Below are positions 1 to 7,256 of a stretch of DNA of 19,705 bases, one piece after another. Made by a program: the position numbers and the translations under genes. The notes under the pieces were generated by a model. The model saw only the letters and a program-made list of their open reading frames with translations, had not been told where the DNA came from and searched no databases. Source of the stretch: an uncultured Muribaculaceae bacterium (GTDB taxonomy: Bacteria; Bacteroidota; Bacteroidia; Bacteroidales; Muribaculaceae). Each line of letters starts with the position of its first letter. The first letter of the stretch is position 1. The DNA is taken from contig CAJTZS010000062.1 in NCBI GenBank assembly GCA_910584055.1, positions 1 through 19,705 of the forward strand, written 5' to 3'.

Positions 1-14
1 TGAACCGAATTTAT

Positions 15-256
15 TTAATTTTTAACCACGTCCATTTTTAGTGGACAGTAGTGATTCCGTTTGGAGAGCCACTCATCACGTTGGTGTCGTCCACCATACA
101 GAGACCCCTCTTCTGAATTTGCCCACACAGATAGTTTACTGCGCCCTCCATGCTCTTGTTTGGGTTCGCCATCTTGATAGCGAAAGTGGGTTCTGCGATG
201 CAACGTTCCTGGAGCATCTGCTGCATTGCTGCGATTGCAGCGTTGTTTGATTTCAT
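15..256 (-). pseudogene. PcfK / AcrIIA9-like protein, frameshifted remnant
   Basis: The minus strand reads a small protein starting at the ATG at 256 (MKSNNAAIAAMQQ...). Its body matches what I know of the PcfK family of Bacteroidetes conjugative elements, part of which is annotated as Cas9 inhibitor AcrIIA9 family: an LQER helix, a FAIKMANPNKSMEGAVNYL stretch and a VDDTNVM segment. The family normally ends with a motif like M-A-V-H-Y-Y-x-E-D. Here the original frame ends early (stop at 38-40), and the family-like tail (NHYCPLKMDVVKN, stop at 15-17) lies in another frame, so a frameshift is likely near 55-75. Its first codons overlap the neighbouring plus-strand fragment by about 10 bp. Family assignment is from memory of the motif pattern; the function of an intact member (conjugation accessory or anti-Cas9) is not shown here. 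Confidence 0.55.
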
Positions 257-866
257 TCTTAAAGTAATCCCCAAATTGCAGGCGGATTTGAAAGTGCCAT
301 TTATGTTCCGTGGTAATTTCAGGAATGAAGATACACCGCTTCACAAGACGGTGCGAGAGGCTACGGTCAATATGCTTGCCAACGCTGACTTTTATGGTCG
401 GCGAGGGGTTGTGGTGCATAAAAGCACCGAGGGTTTCAAATTCGCCAACCCCGGCGGAATGCGCGTATCGCTTACCGAGGCATTGCAGGACAGCGCGTCC
501 GATCCCCGCAACGGAGTAATGATGAAGATGCTTGCAATGGTGGAATACGGAGAGCGTGCAGGAAGCGGTCTTCAAGGTATTTTCAGAACATGGCAAAGCG
601 TGTATCACTGTGCCCCTAAGCTGGAAATGACTACATCAGGAGGCGTTGACCGCACCACGCTGACGCTCAACTTTGAAGGACACCATCCCGACATTGAGGC
701 AATGAAACTCCTCTATGACCGTCCTGAAGAGCTGGTAGAAGTTGATAGCACCCAAGAAAGTAAGGGAGAAGGTAAGGGAGAAATGGACGATGTCCCTCAA
801 AGCACTCAGGAAAGTAAGGGAGAAAAACAAAGCACGAATTTAAGCGAATTAATTAGCTGCATATAA
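243..866 (+). pseudogene. C-terminal fragment of COG2865-type ATP-binding transcriptional regulator
   Basis: From about 243 the plus strand encodes LFDFILKVIPKLQADLKVPF, then DTPLHKTVREATVN, DFYGRRG, FANPGG, SDPRN and GERAGSGL. This is the signature order of the GHKL-like ATP-binding half (HATPase_c_4) of AlbA_2-containing putative regulators. Full members are roughly 400-550 residues and begin with an AlbA_2 DNA-binding domain, which is absent. An open frame continues upstream to an ATG at 150, but residues encoded by 150-242 are antisense to the PcfK-like remnant and have no family character. The C-terminus carries a charged STQESKGE repeat where other members have STQES-rich linkers leading to a winged-helix domain; here it stops at 864-866, so that domain is also missing. 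Probably non-functional, although a product from 150 cannot be excluded. Confidence 0.65.
747..824 (+). repeat. Imperfect 24-bp repeat encoding STQESKGE
   Basis: Two 24-bp copies (747-770 and 801-824) differ at two bases and encode STQESKGE. A partial GKGE copy lies between them at about 771-782. The repeat sits in the linker that normally separates the ATPase-like and winged-helix domains of this regulator family, so it is a low-complexity coding repeat and not a mobile or CRISPR repeat. Confidence 0.75.
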
Positions 867-962
867 GAACTTATTATACTATATATTAGCTATTTAATTG
901 TATATAACATTTTCTTAATGATTCCATAAAACACCCTTGCATAGACTATTTTTGTTACCTAT

Positions 963-997
963 TTTGATACTTATATCGGATTTATTTGTTACCTTTG
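963..997 (+). promoter_or_regulatory. Candidate promoter of first integrase
   Basis: A TACCTTTG sequence at 990-997 fits the Bacteroides -7 box TAnnTTTG, and a TTTG at 963-966 could be the -33 element. The spacing of 23 nt is slightly longer than the usual 19-21. The predicted start would leave a leader of about 20 nt before the ATG at 1025. A 10-bp direct repeat (TTTGTTACCT at 951-960 and 985-994) overlaps the box and could be an integrase or regulator binding site. The AT-rich 867-1024 stretch holds no gene. Confidence 0.5.
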
Positions 998-1024
998 CAA
1001 TCGGATACAATACACTGAGAAGCA

Positions 1025-2167
1025 ATGGGTAGAAGAAGAGAATCGAAAGTAGATAAAAGTCCGTTCAAGTTGCGCCGCCGCAAACTTGCGGACGGTCGTG
1101 AGTCCCTTTTTATAGACCATGCTGTCAATGGGAAGCATGAATATGAGTTTCTGAAACTGTATCTCCTGCCCGAAACTTCGGAAAAGGCGAGACGGGAGAA
1201 TGCGAGGACAATCCGTAAGGCGGAGGAAATCATCATTGAAAAAACCGACGCTTTTATTAGCCGGAAATCGGAAACGGCAGAAAACGGGGACAAGTCAACC
1301 GTTCTTCTTCGTGACTTTATAGACATCCTTATCGCGCATCATAAGGAACGAGGCAAGAATACCTACAAGGAATTTGTGTCGGTGCGAAAAAACCTGGAGT
1401 GTTTCAGACCCGGCGCAAGGCTGTGCGAAATTGACAAAAATTTCTGCATAGATTTCCGGGATTGGCTTTTGAGCCATTGTAGTGAAAGAACAGGCAAGCC
1501 ATTGGCGAAGAGAACGGCATTCGGCTATTTCTGGCTTCTTGGAAATATACTCGGCAATGCCACACGCATGGAATATATAAGGAATAACCCTTGGATTCTC
1601 CTTGAAAGCACGGACAAAATGACTGAACCGCCTACGACACGCGGATTCCTCACTCTTGAAGAGCTTGCAATGCTTGAGTCAACCCCGTATAAACGAGAAA
1701 ACATCCGCAATGCTTTCCTTTTCTGCTGTTTCTGCGGACTCCGCATCTCTGATCTGCTGAATCTGCGATGGGATAATATTTCCTTCAGCGGAGGCAAGAT
1801 GTCGATTTCCCTCGTTATGAATAAAACATCGAAGCCGGTTTCCGTTCCCCTCCCTTCAAAAGCATCGGAATATTTGCCGGAACGTGGCTGCTCACCTTCG
1901 GATGCGCTGGTGTTCGCAGACCTGCCGAGTCAATCGTTGATAAGCTGGCATTTGAAGGAATGGGCCAATGATGCCGGAATAAGGCGGAATCTCCATTTCC
2001 ACATGTCGAGGCATACCTACGGGACAATGCTGATGACAGCCGGAGTTGACCTTTATACCGCGAGCAAGATGATGGGACACTCCGATGTCCGGGCGACACA
2101 GGTGTATGCGAAAATAATCGACAGCAAGAAATCGGAAGCGATGGATCTCATAGACCGCGTATTTTAA
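1025..2167 (+). CDS. Tyrosine recombinase/integrase 1
   Basis: This 380-residue protein is a phage-integrase-family site-specific recombinase of the Bacteroides mobile-element type. It is expected to cut and rejoin DNA at att sites through a 3'-phosphotyrosine intermediate. The N-terminal arm-type region (about 1-85, with VNGKHEYEFLKLYLLPE) is followed by a SAM-like core-binding domain (about 90-190) and the catalytic domain. All expected catalytic residues are visible: R240 in CGLRISDLL, K267 in MNKTSKP, H326-x-x-R329 in HMSRH, H352 in MMGHSDVR, and nucleophile Y361. The ATG at 1025 follows a candidate promoter and there is no upstream in-frame extension. It is followed 47 bp later by a clear paralogue in the same orientation, so the two are probably expressed together and may act as a pair on the element ends. 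Confidence 0.95.
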   Translation: MGRRRESKVDKSPFKLRRRKLADGRESLFIDHAVNGKHEYEFLKLYLLPETSEKARRENARTIRKAEEIIIEKTDAFISRKSETAENGDKSTVLLRDFIDILIAHHKERGKNTYKEFVSVRKNLECFRPGARLCEIDKNFCIDFRDWLLSHCSERTGKPLAKRTAFGYFWLLGNILGNATRMEYIRNNPWILLESTDKMTEPPTTRGFLTLEELAMLESTPYKRENIRNAFLFCCFCGLRISDLLNLRWDNISFSGGKMSISLVMNKTSKPVSVPLPSKASEYLPERGCSPSDALVFADLPSQSLISWHLKEWANDAGIRRNLHFHMSRHTYGTMLMTAGVDLYTASKMMGHSDVRATQVYAKIIDSKKSEAMDLIDRVF

Positions 2168-2214
2168 TTATTGTTTTCTGGAAATATCATTTACAACAAT
2201 ACAAACACGACAAT

Positions 2215-3378
2215 ATGACCTCTCCTAAAAAGAAAACCGCAAAGCTCAAAGAGCCGGTAAGAGTCCGCACCAAAAAACTTGCGGATGGCTCGGAGTCTTT
2301 CTATCTTGACATATACGTTAACGGAAAACGAAGCTATGAGTTTCTTAAACTGTACCTTCTCCCGGAGGTAAGCGCGAAAGTCAAGGAACAGAACCGGGCG
2401 ACCCGCGCCGCTGTCGAGGCAATAAAATCGCAACGGATAATCGACATAACCAACGGCAAGGCGGGGATAAAACGTACATCCGGCTGGCAGAGACTATTGC
2501 TTACGGACTGGCTCGACAGACATGTGGCGAATCAGGAGCGGAAAGGCATACGCAACCTCGGTACATTGAAGTCCGTCGTCAGGATAGTGTCTGCATATGC
2601 GAAAAAGACCCGCATGGGGGATATTGACAAGAAATGGGCACTCGGTTTTATAGACTGGTTACAAAACACCTACATACCGGTCAGATCCAACGGTAAAGAC
2701 AATAAGCATCTTTCATCGGGAACAGCTGCAACATATGTGTCGCAACTTTCGGCGGCATTGAACGCCGCCGTGCGTGCCGAACTTCTCGGAGAAAACCCGT
2801 TCATGCTGTTGTCATCCTCGGAAAAGATAAAAAAACCGGAATCTCAAAGGCAGTTCCTTTCTATCGAGGAGATAAAGATGATGATTGCCACCGAGTGTTC
2901 AAACCCCACTGTGAAGCAGGCGTATCTATTTTCCTGTTATTGCGGGTTGCGCATAAGTGATATTTACGCCCTGCGGTGGAAAGATGTCCGAATGAATGAC
3001 GGTCGGTATATGCTGTCGGTAGTCATGAAGAAAACATCGACGCCTATATATATCCCGCTGTCGGCCAATGCCCTTGCATGGCTGCCTGAAAGGATTGATG
3101 ATGAATCCCGTATCTTTGCCGGACTGCCTACCGAGCCTACTGTTAACAGGATTTTAGGAGTATGGGCAAAATCAGCCGGAATAGACAAACACCTGACTTT
3201 TCACACATCCCGGCACACATTCGGAACCCTTATGATGACTGTTGGCGCAGACCTCTATACGACCTGCAAGCTGATGGGTCATTCCGATGTCCGCACGACA
3301 CAGATTTACGCGAAAATTGTTGACAGCAAGAAGATTGAGGCCGTCAACCTTGTTGACAGGATGTTTGAGAAACGGTAG
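2215..3378 (+). CDS. Tyrosine recombinase/integrase 2
   Basis: This second recombinase (387 residues) is clearly homologous to its upstream neighbour along its whole length. It shares the LADG-S-ES opening, VNGKRSYEFLKLYLLPE, CGLRISD and GHSDVRTTQIYAKIVDSKK. The catalytic set is intact: R246, K273, H330-x-x-R333, H356 and Y365. The two proteins differ enough in the core-binding domain (about 95-200) to recognise different DNA or different half-sites. Tandem integrases occur in several Bacteroidetes elements, where one or both drive integration and excision; which does what here cannot be read from sequence. No terminator separates the two genes. The start is the first ATG in the frame. Confidence 0.95.
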   Translation: MTSPKKKTAKLKEPVRVRTKKLADGSESFYLDIYVNGKRSYEFLKLYLLPEVSAKVKEQNRATRAAVEAIKSQRIIDITNGKAGIKRTSGWQRLLLTDWLDRHVANQERKGIRNLGTLKSVVRIVSAYAKKTRMGDIDKKWALGFIDWLQNTYIPVRSNGKDNKHLSSGTAATYVSQLSAALNAAVRAELLGENPFMLLSSSEKIKKPESQRQFLSIEEIKMMIATECSNPTVKQAYLFSCYCGLRISDIYALRWKDVRMNDGRYMLSVVMKKTSTPIYIPLSANALAWLPERIDDESRIFAGLPTEPTVNRILGVWAKSAGIDKHLTFHTSRHTFGTLMMTVGADLYTTCKLMGHSDVRTTQIYAKIVDSKKIEAVNLVDRMFEKR

Positions 3379-3437
3379 AATCAAATAGCCGGAGGTCTAT
3401 GAATACTCCAATTTCCCAGTATTATCTCCCCGCTACA

Positions 3438-3496
3438 TGCACGAAAAACAACTTTATACCCACTGTGCGCTCTGTTAAAAAGTTGTTTTTCGTGCA
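3438..3496. repeat. Perfect 18-bp inverted repeat upstream of the ATPase operon
   Basis: TGCACGAAAAACAACTTT at 3438-3455 is the exact reverse complement of 3479-3496, with a 23-nt spacer. It lies between integrase 2 and the ATPase promoter. The right arm ends 5 bp before the -33 TTTG and shares bases with a second inverted repeat (GTGCAAATG 3492-3500 and CATTTGCAC 3528-3536). Possible roles are an operator, a recombinase or excision site, or the stem of a terminator for the integrase transcript; there is no U-run after the stem, which argues against a simple intrinsic terminator. Confidence 0.85.
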
Positions 3497-3501
3497 AATG
3501 A

Positions 3502-3533
3502 TTTGGCTGTATCCTAATATTTCCCTACATTTG
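3502..3533 (+). promoter_or_regulatory. Consensus Bacteroides-type promoter of the ATPase operon
   Basis: TTTG at 3502-3505, a 20-nt spacer, then TACATTTG at 3526-3533 match the Bacteroides primary sigma-factor consensus TTTG-N19-21-TAnnTTTG with no mismatch. The ATG at 3554 follows about 20 nt after the -7 box. The -7 box lies in the right arm of the 9-bp inverted repeat at 3492-3536, so a protein bound to that repeat would cover the promoter. Confidence 0.75.
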
Positions 3534-3553
3534 CACATCATTAAGCAATCAAT

Positions 3554-4987
3554 ATGGCAACCAATCTTATAGCAAGACGCCAGGAATGTGAGGAACTTTC
3601 CCGCTGCATGGAATCCGACAAGTCTGAGTTTGTTATTATATGCGGACGTAGGAGAATCGGCAAGACCTATCTTGTTGACAGGTACTTTAACGGCAAATTT
3701 GATTTCAAGTACGTTGGAGGACACAATCTGCGCACCCGCGATCAGCTGCGCAATTTCTCAAAGGCTCTCGGCAAGTATTCCAAAAAGAAATGGCCGGAGT
3801 TCTCGGACTGGTTCGAGGCTTTCGATGCGCTGGAGGAATACCTCGAATCACTGCCGTCCGATAGGAAAAAAGTGATATTCATTGATGAGATGCCTTGGAT
3901 GGACTCAAAACGCTCCAATTTCGTGAGCGCGTTGGAAAATTTCTGGAACGGATGGGCAAACGGCCAATACAATATTGTGCTTGTCGCTACCGGATCGGCT
4001 ACATCATGGATGGTTGACAAGCTGCTCAAAAACAAAGGTGGACTTCACAACCGCGTGACACGACGGCTCTATCTTGCTCCTTTCACCCTTCGAGAGATGG
4101 AGGAATATCTCAAAAAACGTCGCACGACATGGGACAGATACGAAATGCTGCAATGCTATATGGTAACAGGCGGTGTGCCATATTATCTTGACCTTATTGA
4201 GCCGCGAGAGACTCTGGCAAAAAATATCGACAGGCTCTGCTATGGAGAGGATGGCGCGTTAAGCAAAGAGTTTGATGAATTATACAACGCTGTTTTCCCT
4301 ACGGCCGATACATATATCTCCGTAGTCCGGCTTCTATCACAGCATAAGAACGGTCTTACCCGTAAGGAGATTGAGGAAGGTGTCGGGTTTAACGGCGCAA
4401 ATCTCTCACGAATTATCGGCAATCTTGAAAAATGCAGTTTCATAGGGAAGCGCGCCCAGTTCGGCAACAAAAAGAATGAGGCGATATATCGTCTCATAGA
4501 TTTCTATACCCTGTTCTATTTCAAATTCATTGAAAACAATCTGTCACTCGATAGCGCATGGTGGACGCATCATCTTGATTCAAGCGGCATATCAGCATGG
4601 CAAGGGTTGACTTTTGAAATCATCTGCATGGAGCATCATCAGCAGATAAAGAACGCTCTCGGAATTTCGGGAATGGCCACGTCCGTATCGACATGGCGCA
4701 ATTATCCCGATGCAAAGAAAGGGCTTCCGGGAGCGCAGATAGATATGATTATAGAGAGGGCAGACCGCATGATTCACCTGTGCGAAATGAAATTCTCTCA
4801 AAAGGCATACAATATCTCAGCCGATTACGAGAAGAAACTGCGTGATAGGATGTGGCTCTTCGACTTAAAGACAAAGAATAAGAAACCATTGGTGCATACA
4901 TTTGTAACTACTTTTGGACTTGGTGACGGCAAGCATCACAGTATAGTCCACAGTGAGGTCACGATGGATGACCTTTTTAACTCATGA
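3554..4987 (+). CDS. AAA/STAND-like ATPase with DUF234-type nuclease-like C-terminus
   Basis: This 477-residue cytoplasmic ATPase belongs to the archaeal-type ATPase plus DUF234 group, common as orphan genes in Bacteroidales and of unknown role. It has a Walker A motif GRRRIGKT (31-38), Walker B VIFIDEMPW with D111 and E112, and a sensor-like LVATGSATSWM (143-153). A winged-helix-like middle follows (about 255-310: LTRKEIEEGVGFNGANLSRIIGNLEK, here split at the usual helix-turn-helix point). The C-terminal part shows D397 in QIDMI and E411-x-K413 in CEMKF, the D...ExK pattern of PD-(D/E)XK nuclease folds. The start follows a consensus promoter. The stop overlaps the next ATG by 4 bp (ATGA), so the following two genes are translationally coupled. 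Cargo or selfish function is possible; no function is demonstrated. Confidence 0.85.
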   Translation: MATNLIARRQECEELSRCMESDKSEFVIICGRRRIGKTYLVDRYFNGKFDFKYVGGHNLRTRDQLRNFSKALGKYSKKKWPEFSDWFEAFDALEEYLESLPSDRKKVIFIDEMPWMDSKRSNFVSALENFWNGWANGQYNIVLVATGSATSWMVDKLLKNKGGLHNRVTRRLYLAPFTLREMEEYLKKRRTTWDRYEMLQCYMVTGGVPYYLDLIEPRETLAKNIDRLCYGEDGALSKEFDELYNAVFPTADTYISVVRLLSQHKNGLTRKEIEEGVGFNGANLSRIIGNLEKCSFIGKRAQFGNKKNEAIYRLIDFYTLFYFKFIENNLSLDSAWWTHHLDSSGISAWQGLTFEIICMEHHQQIKNALGISGMATSVSTWRNYPDAKKGLPGAQIDMIIERADRMIHLCEMKFSQKAYNISADYEKKLRDRMWLFDLKTKNKKPLVHTFVTTFGLGDGKHHSIVHSEVTMDDLFNS

Positions 4988-5610
4988 TTGGAATGATGAC
5001 AAATATAATACCCCGGCTAAAAGAGGTGAACGGAATCCTTGCCGCCTGCAACGGTGACACTATGCCGTTTGAACAAGCATTGACCGTTGCCCGGTTCTAT
5101 TATGACTTTCAGGACACCAACGCGCTTATTGCCGAGGCAGACGCTATGGCTACGGAAAATCCGGAACGGCTGAAAGAGGCCGCTCTTTCCCTTAAAGCCG
5201 AAACAGCGACACTCCTTAATAATATGGGGCGGCTTGACTGCGTTGATTTCCGTGAGATTGCCAACGCGCACTCAAGGAAATTCCATGATGTTTTTCAGGA
5301 GGCTTCGGCACAGTTTAATCCGTACTGGAAGTGTTACTGCGAGCTGAACACCCGTCTTGACTATCTCCCTCTTGATTCAAAGGAGTATGCCGAGGCTGAA
5401 AAGGAGTGCGAGGCGGCTAAGGCAGAGCATGACAGCCGACAGGTAGAAGTGAAAAAACTCTATGCCGATTATGAACGCGAGAGCCGCCGCGCCGGGGATG
5501 TATTCTCCCTCAAAGCCTCCCACCTGTATGCGCTTGCCGCGAAACTGGACGGCATAGCCGGGAGCATACTCAACGACCTTGACCGCATGGAGAAAGGGAG
5601 CGGCCAATGA
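4984..5610 (+). CDS. Conserved hypothetical protein, helical/coiled-coil
   Basis: I do not recognise a named family. The 208-residue product is predicted soluble, with no signal peptide or membrane segment. It is rich in helix-forming charged residues, and a Glu/Lys/Ala-rich stretch at about 133-170 is likely coiled coil. A recognisable block (VNGILAACNGDTMPFE, then RLDCVDFREIANAHS) lies at 15-97. The first ATG (4984) overlaps the ATPase stop as ATGA; ATGs at 4993 and 4996 are alternative starts giving a more typical MTNIIPRL opening. It sits between the ATPase and another unknown gene with 4-bp overlaps on both sides, so it probably works with them, perhaps as a partner or adaptor of the ATPase. 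Confidence 0.8.
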   Translation: MIGMMTNIIPRLKEVNGILAACNGDTMPFEQALTVARFYYDFQDTNALIAEADAMATENPERLKEAALSLKAETATLLNNMGRLDCVDFREIANAHSRKFHDVFQEASAQFNPYWKCYCELNTRLDYLPLDSKEYAEAEKECEAAKAEHDSRQVEVKKLYADYERESRRAGDVFSLKASHLYALAAKLDGIAGSILNDLDRMEKGSGQ

Positions 5611-6017
5611 GCGGAAGCCTCCTTCTTGAAACCGCCAAGTGGCGTGATGTGGTGGAACTGGGTCTGTGCATGGCGATACACGATGTATGCAACGACAGCC
5701 AGTTCGAGAACTGCACCCCTCTCGATTTTGCCAATTTCCTCAACGTAAGGGAAGAGGCAAAATCCATTGCCGTGTTGCCGAAAGAGAAACTGCGGGTCTG
5801 CTACATGGTCTTTGCCGTGGCGAGGAACATCAGACCGCGCAAGGAGGCAGAGACATGGACGCGGTTGTTCCTGCAACGCTGCGACATCACTAAGTCATAC
5901 TACGACAAGCACCGTTCAGATATATGCGCCGATTACGCGACCGAGGACAACAGGAACTACCGCAAATCAATTGACGGAGCCATAGATGAATGGCGTTCAA
6001 GGCGAGGAACCCCGTAA
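5607..6017 (+). CDS. Conserved hypothetical protein
   Basis: A 136-residue soluble protein of no family I can name. It has five cysteines, a helical pattern, and no signal peptide or transmembrane segment. The ATG overlaps the preceding stop (ATGA), fixing the start and implying translational coupling. It is the last gene of the ATPase operon: a strong hairpin terminator follows 44 bp after the stop. The C-terminus (DNRNYRKSIDGAIDEWRSRRG) is strongly basic and might contact nucleic acid, but that is only a guess. Confidence 0.75.
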   Translation: MSGSLLLETAKWRDVVELGLCMAIHDVCNDSQFENCTPLDFANFLNVREEAKSIAVLPKEKLRVCYMVFAVARNIRPRKEAETWTRLFLQRCDITKSYYDKHRSDICADYATEDNRNYRKSIDGAIDEWRSRRGTP

Positions 6018-6060
6018 TATCCCTGCCGTTCCCCATTTACAGAATATAAAGACATTTTGA

Positions 6061-6110
6061 AAACGCACTATGCGACTGAGATTCAGCGTATAGTGCGTTT
6101 GCCATTTTTA
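6061..6110 (+). terminator. Strong hairpin terminator after the ATPase operon
   Basis: AAACGCACTAT (6061-6071) pairs exactly with ATAGTGCGTTT (6090-6100). The stem continues with a G-T wobble (6072/6089), CG/CG, a bulged A (6075) and CTGA/TCAG, closing on a 3-nt loop at 6080-6082. A T-rich run (ATTTTTA, 6104-6110) follows. The pattern is that of a rho-independent terminator and separates the ATPase operon from the excisionase-like gene. Confidence 0.75.
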
Positions 6111-6131
6111 ACCTTTCCCCGTGAGACCCAC

Positions 6132-6162
6132 ATTGTGCCACATGGGGACGGCTGTAATTTTG
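6132..6162 (+). promoter_or_regulatory. Candidate promoter of the excisionase-like gene
   Basis: TAATTTTG at 6155-6162 fits TAnnTTTG, with ATTG at 6132-6135 as a near-consensus -33 element 19 nt upstream. It lies just after the terminator and about 80 nt before the ATG at 6245, leaving a leader of roughly 75 nt in which I see no strong structure. Confidence 0.5.
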
Positions 6163-6244
6163 CATCGGAATACAAAGGCTGGCAAGTCTATCAATCAGCA
6201 CATTCCAAAATCAAAGAATACGAACCAGTAAACAAAATTTGCCG

Positions 6245-6484
6245 ATGCAGACAAAACGAAAACTACTCAACTCGCAGGAGGCCGCCGACTATCTGGGCTT
6301 CTCCCTGTCGTACTTCCGCAAGATGATGATGCGGCGTGTGATCCCCATGTACAAACCGAGCGGAAAGATATGCTTCTTCGACCCCGACGACCTCGACGCA
6401 TACCTCAAAAGTGTCCGCATATCCTCGCAGGACGAAATCGAGGCCGAAGCCGCCCGCTATCTCGCAAATAAGAAACCTCTTTAA
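6245..6484 (+). CDS. Helix-turn-helix (excisionase/MerR-like) DNA-binding protein
   Basis: This 79-residue protein is almost entirely one HTH_17 domain. Residues 7-54 show LLNSQEAADYLGFS, a turn (LSYFRKMM), the wing VIPMYKPSGKICFF and the D-DLDAYL helix, the usual layout of excisionase-family proteins. Such proteins bend DNA for recombination or act as transcription factors. In an element with two tyrosine recombinases a role as recombination directionality factor is the natural guess, but it lies 2.9 kb from the integrases and opens a separate transcript that runs toward the mobilization genes, so a regulator of mobilization is equally possible. I chose the ATG at 6245; an upstream TTG two codons earlier is less likely. 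Confidence 0.85.
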   Translation: MQTKRKLLNSQEAADYLGFSLSYFRKMMMRRVIPMYKPSGKICFFDPDDLDAYLKSVRISSQDEIEAEAARYLANKKPL

Positions 6485-6512
6485 CCACTCACAAATCCAA
6501 TCATTCAATACT

Positions 6513-7004
6513 ATGCCGACTGACATAACAACCACGCCGGGAGTAAAACCCGGCAAATCATCGGATACCAAATCCAAGTATTCAAAATCCGGGAATCAGA
6601 AGAAATCTCAAATCATCATGGAGTTTCTTGGTGGATGTACCCCATACGAGGCCGACGCGCTCCGCGCCATGCTCTCGATCGCGGCAGGAAAAAGCACGTT
6701 GGAGACCATGCCGCAGTATGACCGCTCCGCGCTCAACCGCTATCTCAACTTCGGATGCGACAAGGAAACCGGAGGCATGGACGGCATCCGCGCACATCGA
6801 CAGAAACGGGCATTGGAACTGATGAAAACCGTGTCGCAGTATGTGGGCAAGGATGAAATCATAGACATCACCACCGCGCTGCTCACCATATCTTCCGACA
6901 GTCAGGACATACAGACGGTGTTGAACAGCCTCCCGAAATTGCAGACTCCGGACACCAATCATAATGCCAGAAACGTGCCGTCTAATGCGCCGATGCCGAA
7001 ATAG
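6513..7004 (+). CDS. Hypothetical protein of mobilizable elements
   Basis: I start this at the ATG at 6513 because the longer frame to 6411 runs inside the preceding gene and reads as its shadow. The product is 163 residues. The first 30 or so are Thr/Ser/Lys-rich and probably disordered. A helical core follows (about 32-140), including KKSQIIMEFLGG, YEADALRAMLSIAAG and ITTALLTISSDSQDIQTVLNSLP. There is no signal or membrane segment. It lies 28 bp after the helix-turn-helix gene and so is likely co-transcribed. No family recognised. Confidence 0.7.
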   Translation: MPTDITTTPGVKPGKSSDTKSKYSKSGNQKKSQIIMEFLGGCTPYEADALRAMLSIAAGKSTLETMPQYDRSALNRYLNFGCDKETGGMDGIRAHRQKRALELMKTVSQYVGKDEIIDITTALLTISSDSQDIQTVLNSLPKLQTPDTNHNARNVPSNAPMPK

Positions 7005-7198
7005 AGAATCATCGTCAGCCCTCTTTTCCCTACTTTTTCGTTGTTCCCCAATCCTCAATTAGAAAATTGTCGGAACCGATGTTTGAAGGACATTTGGTAA
7101 CATAATCTTATGAGAATAGAATATCATGGAAATATTGACTGACGAGCAAAGGGGGCAAGGAGAACGACTGACAAATTATCATACACAAATTTTCTATT

Positions 7199-7229
7199 TT
7201 GGAATTTCCAATCTTTGGCATTTCGCCAA
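7199..7229. promoter_or_regulatory. Two adjacent short palindromes upstream of 7257
   Basis: TTGGAATTTCCAA (7199-7211) is a perfect 13-bp palindrome. It is followed by TTGGC-N5-GCCAA (7215-7229). The centres are about 17 bp apart, near one and a half helical turns, and both share the TTGG...CCAA edges. They lie 28-58 bp before the next start codon, a likely place for an operator. The rest of the 7005-7256 gap shows no gene. Confidence 0.4.
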
Positions 7230-7256
7230 TAATCCATCTATAAGAAAACAAGGAAC

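Noticed and set aside
150..242. Coding sequence at the front of the regulator fragment
   Set aside because: It is antisense to the PcfK-like remnant and lacks similarity to the AlbA_2 domain expected there.
747..824. CRISPR-like repeats
   Set aside because: Only two copies, in frame and encoding a low-complexity linker.
6411..6512. Longer start for the 6513 gene
   Set aside because: This part lies inside the helix-turn-helix gene in another frame and is its shadow.
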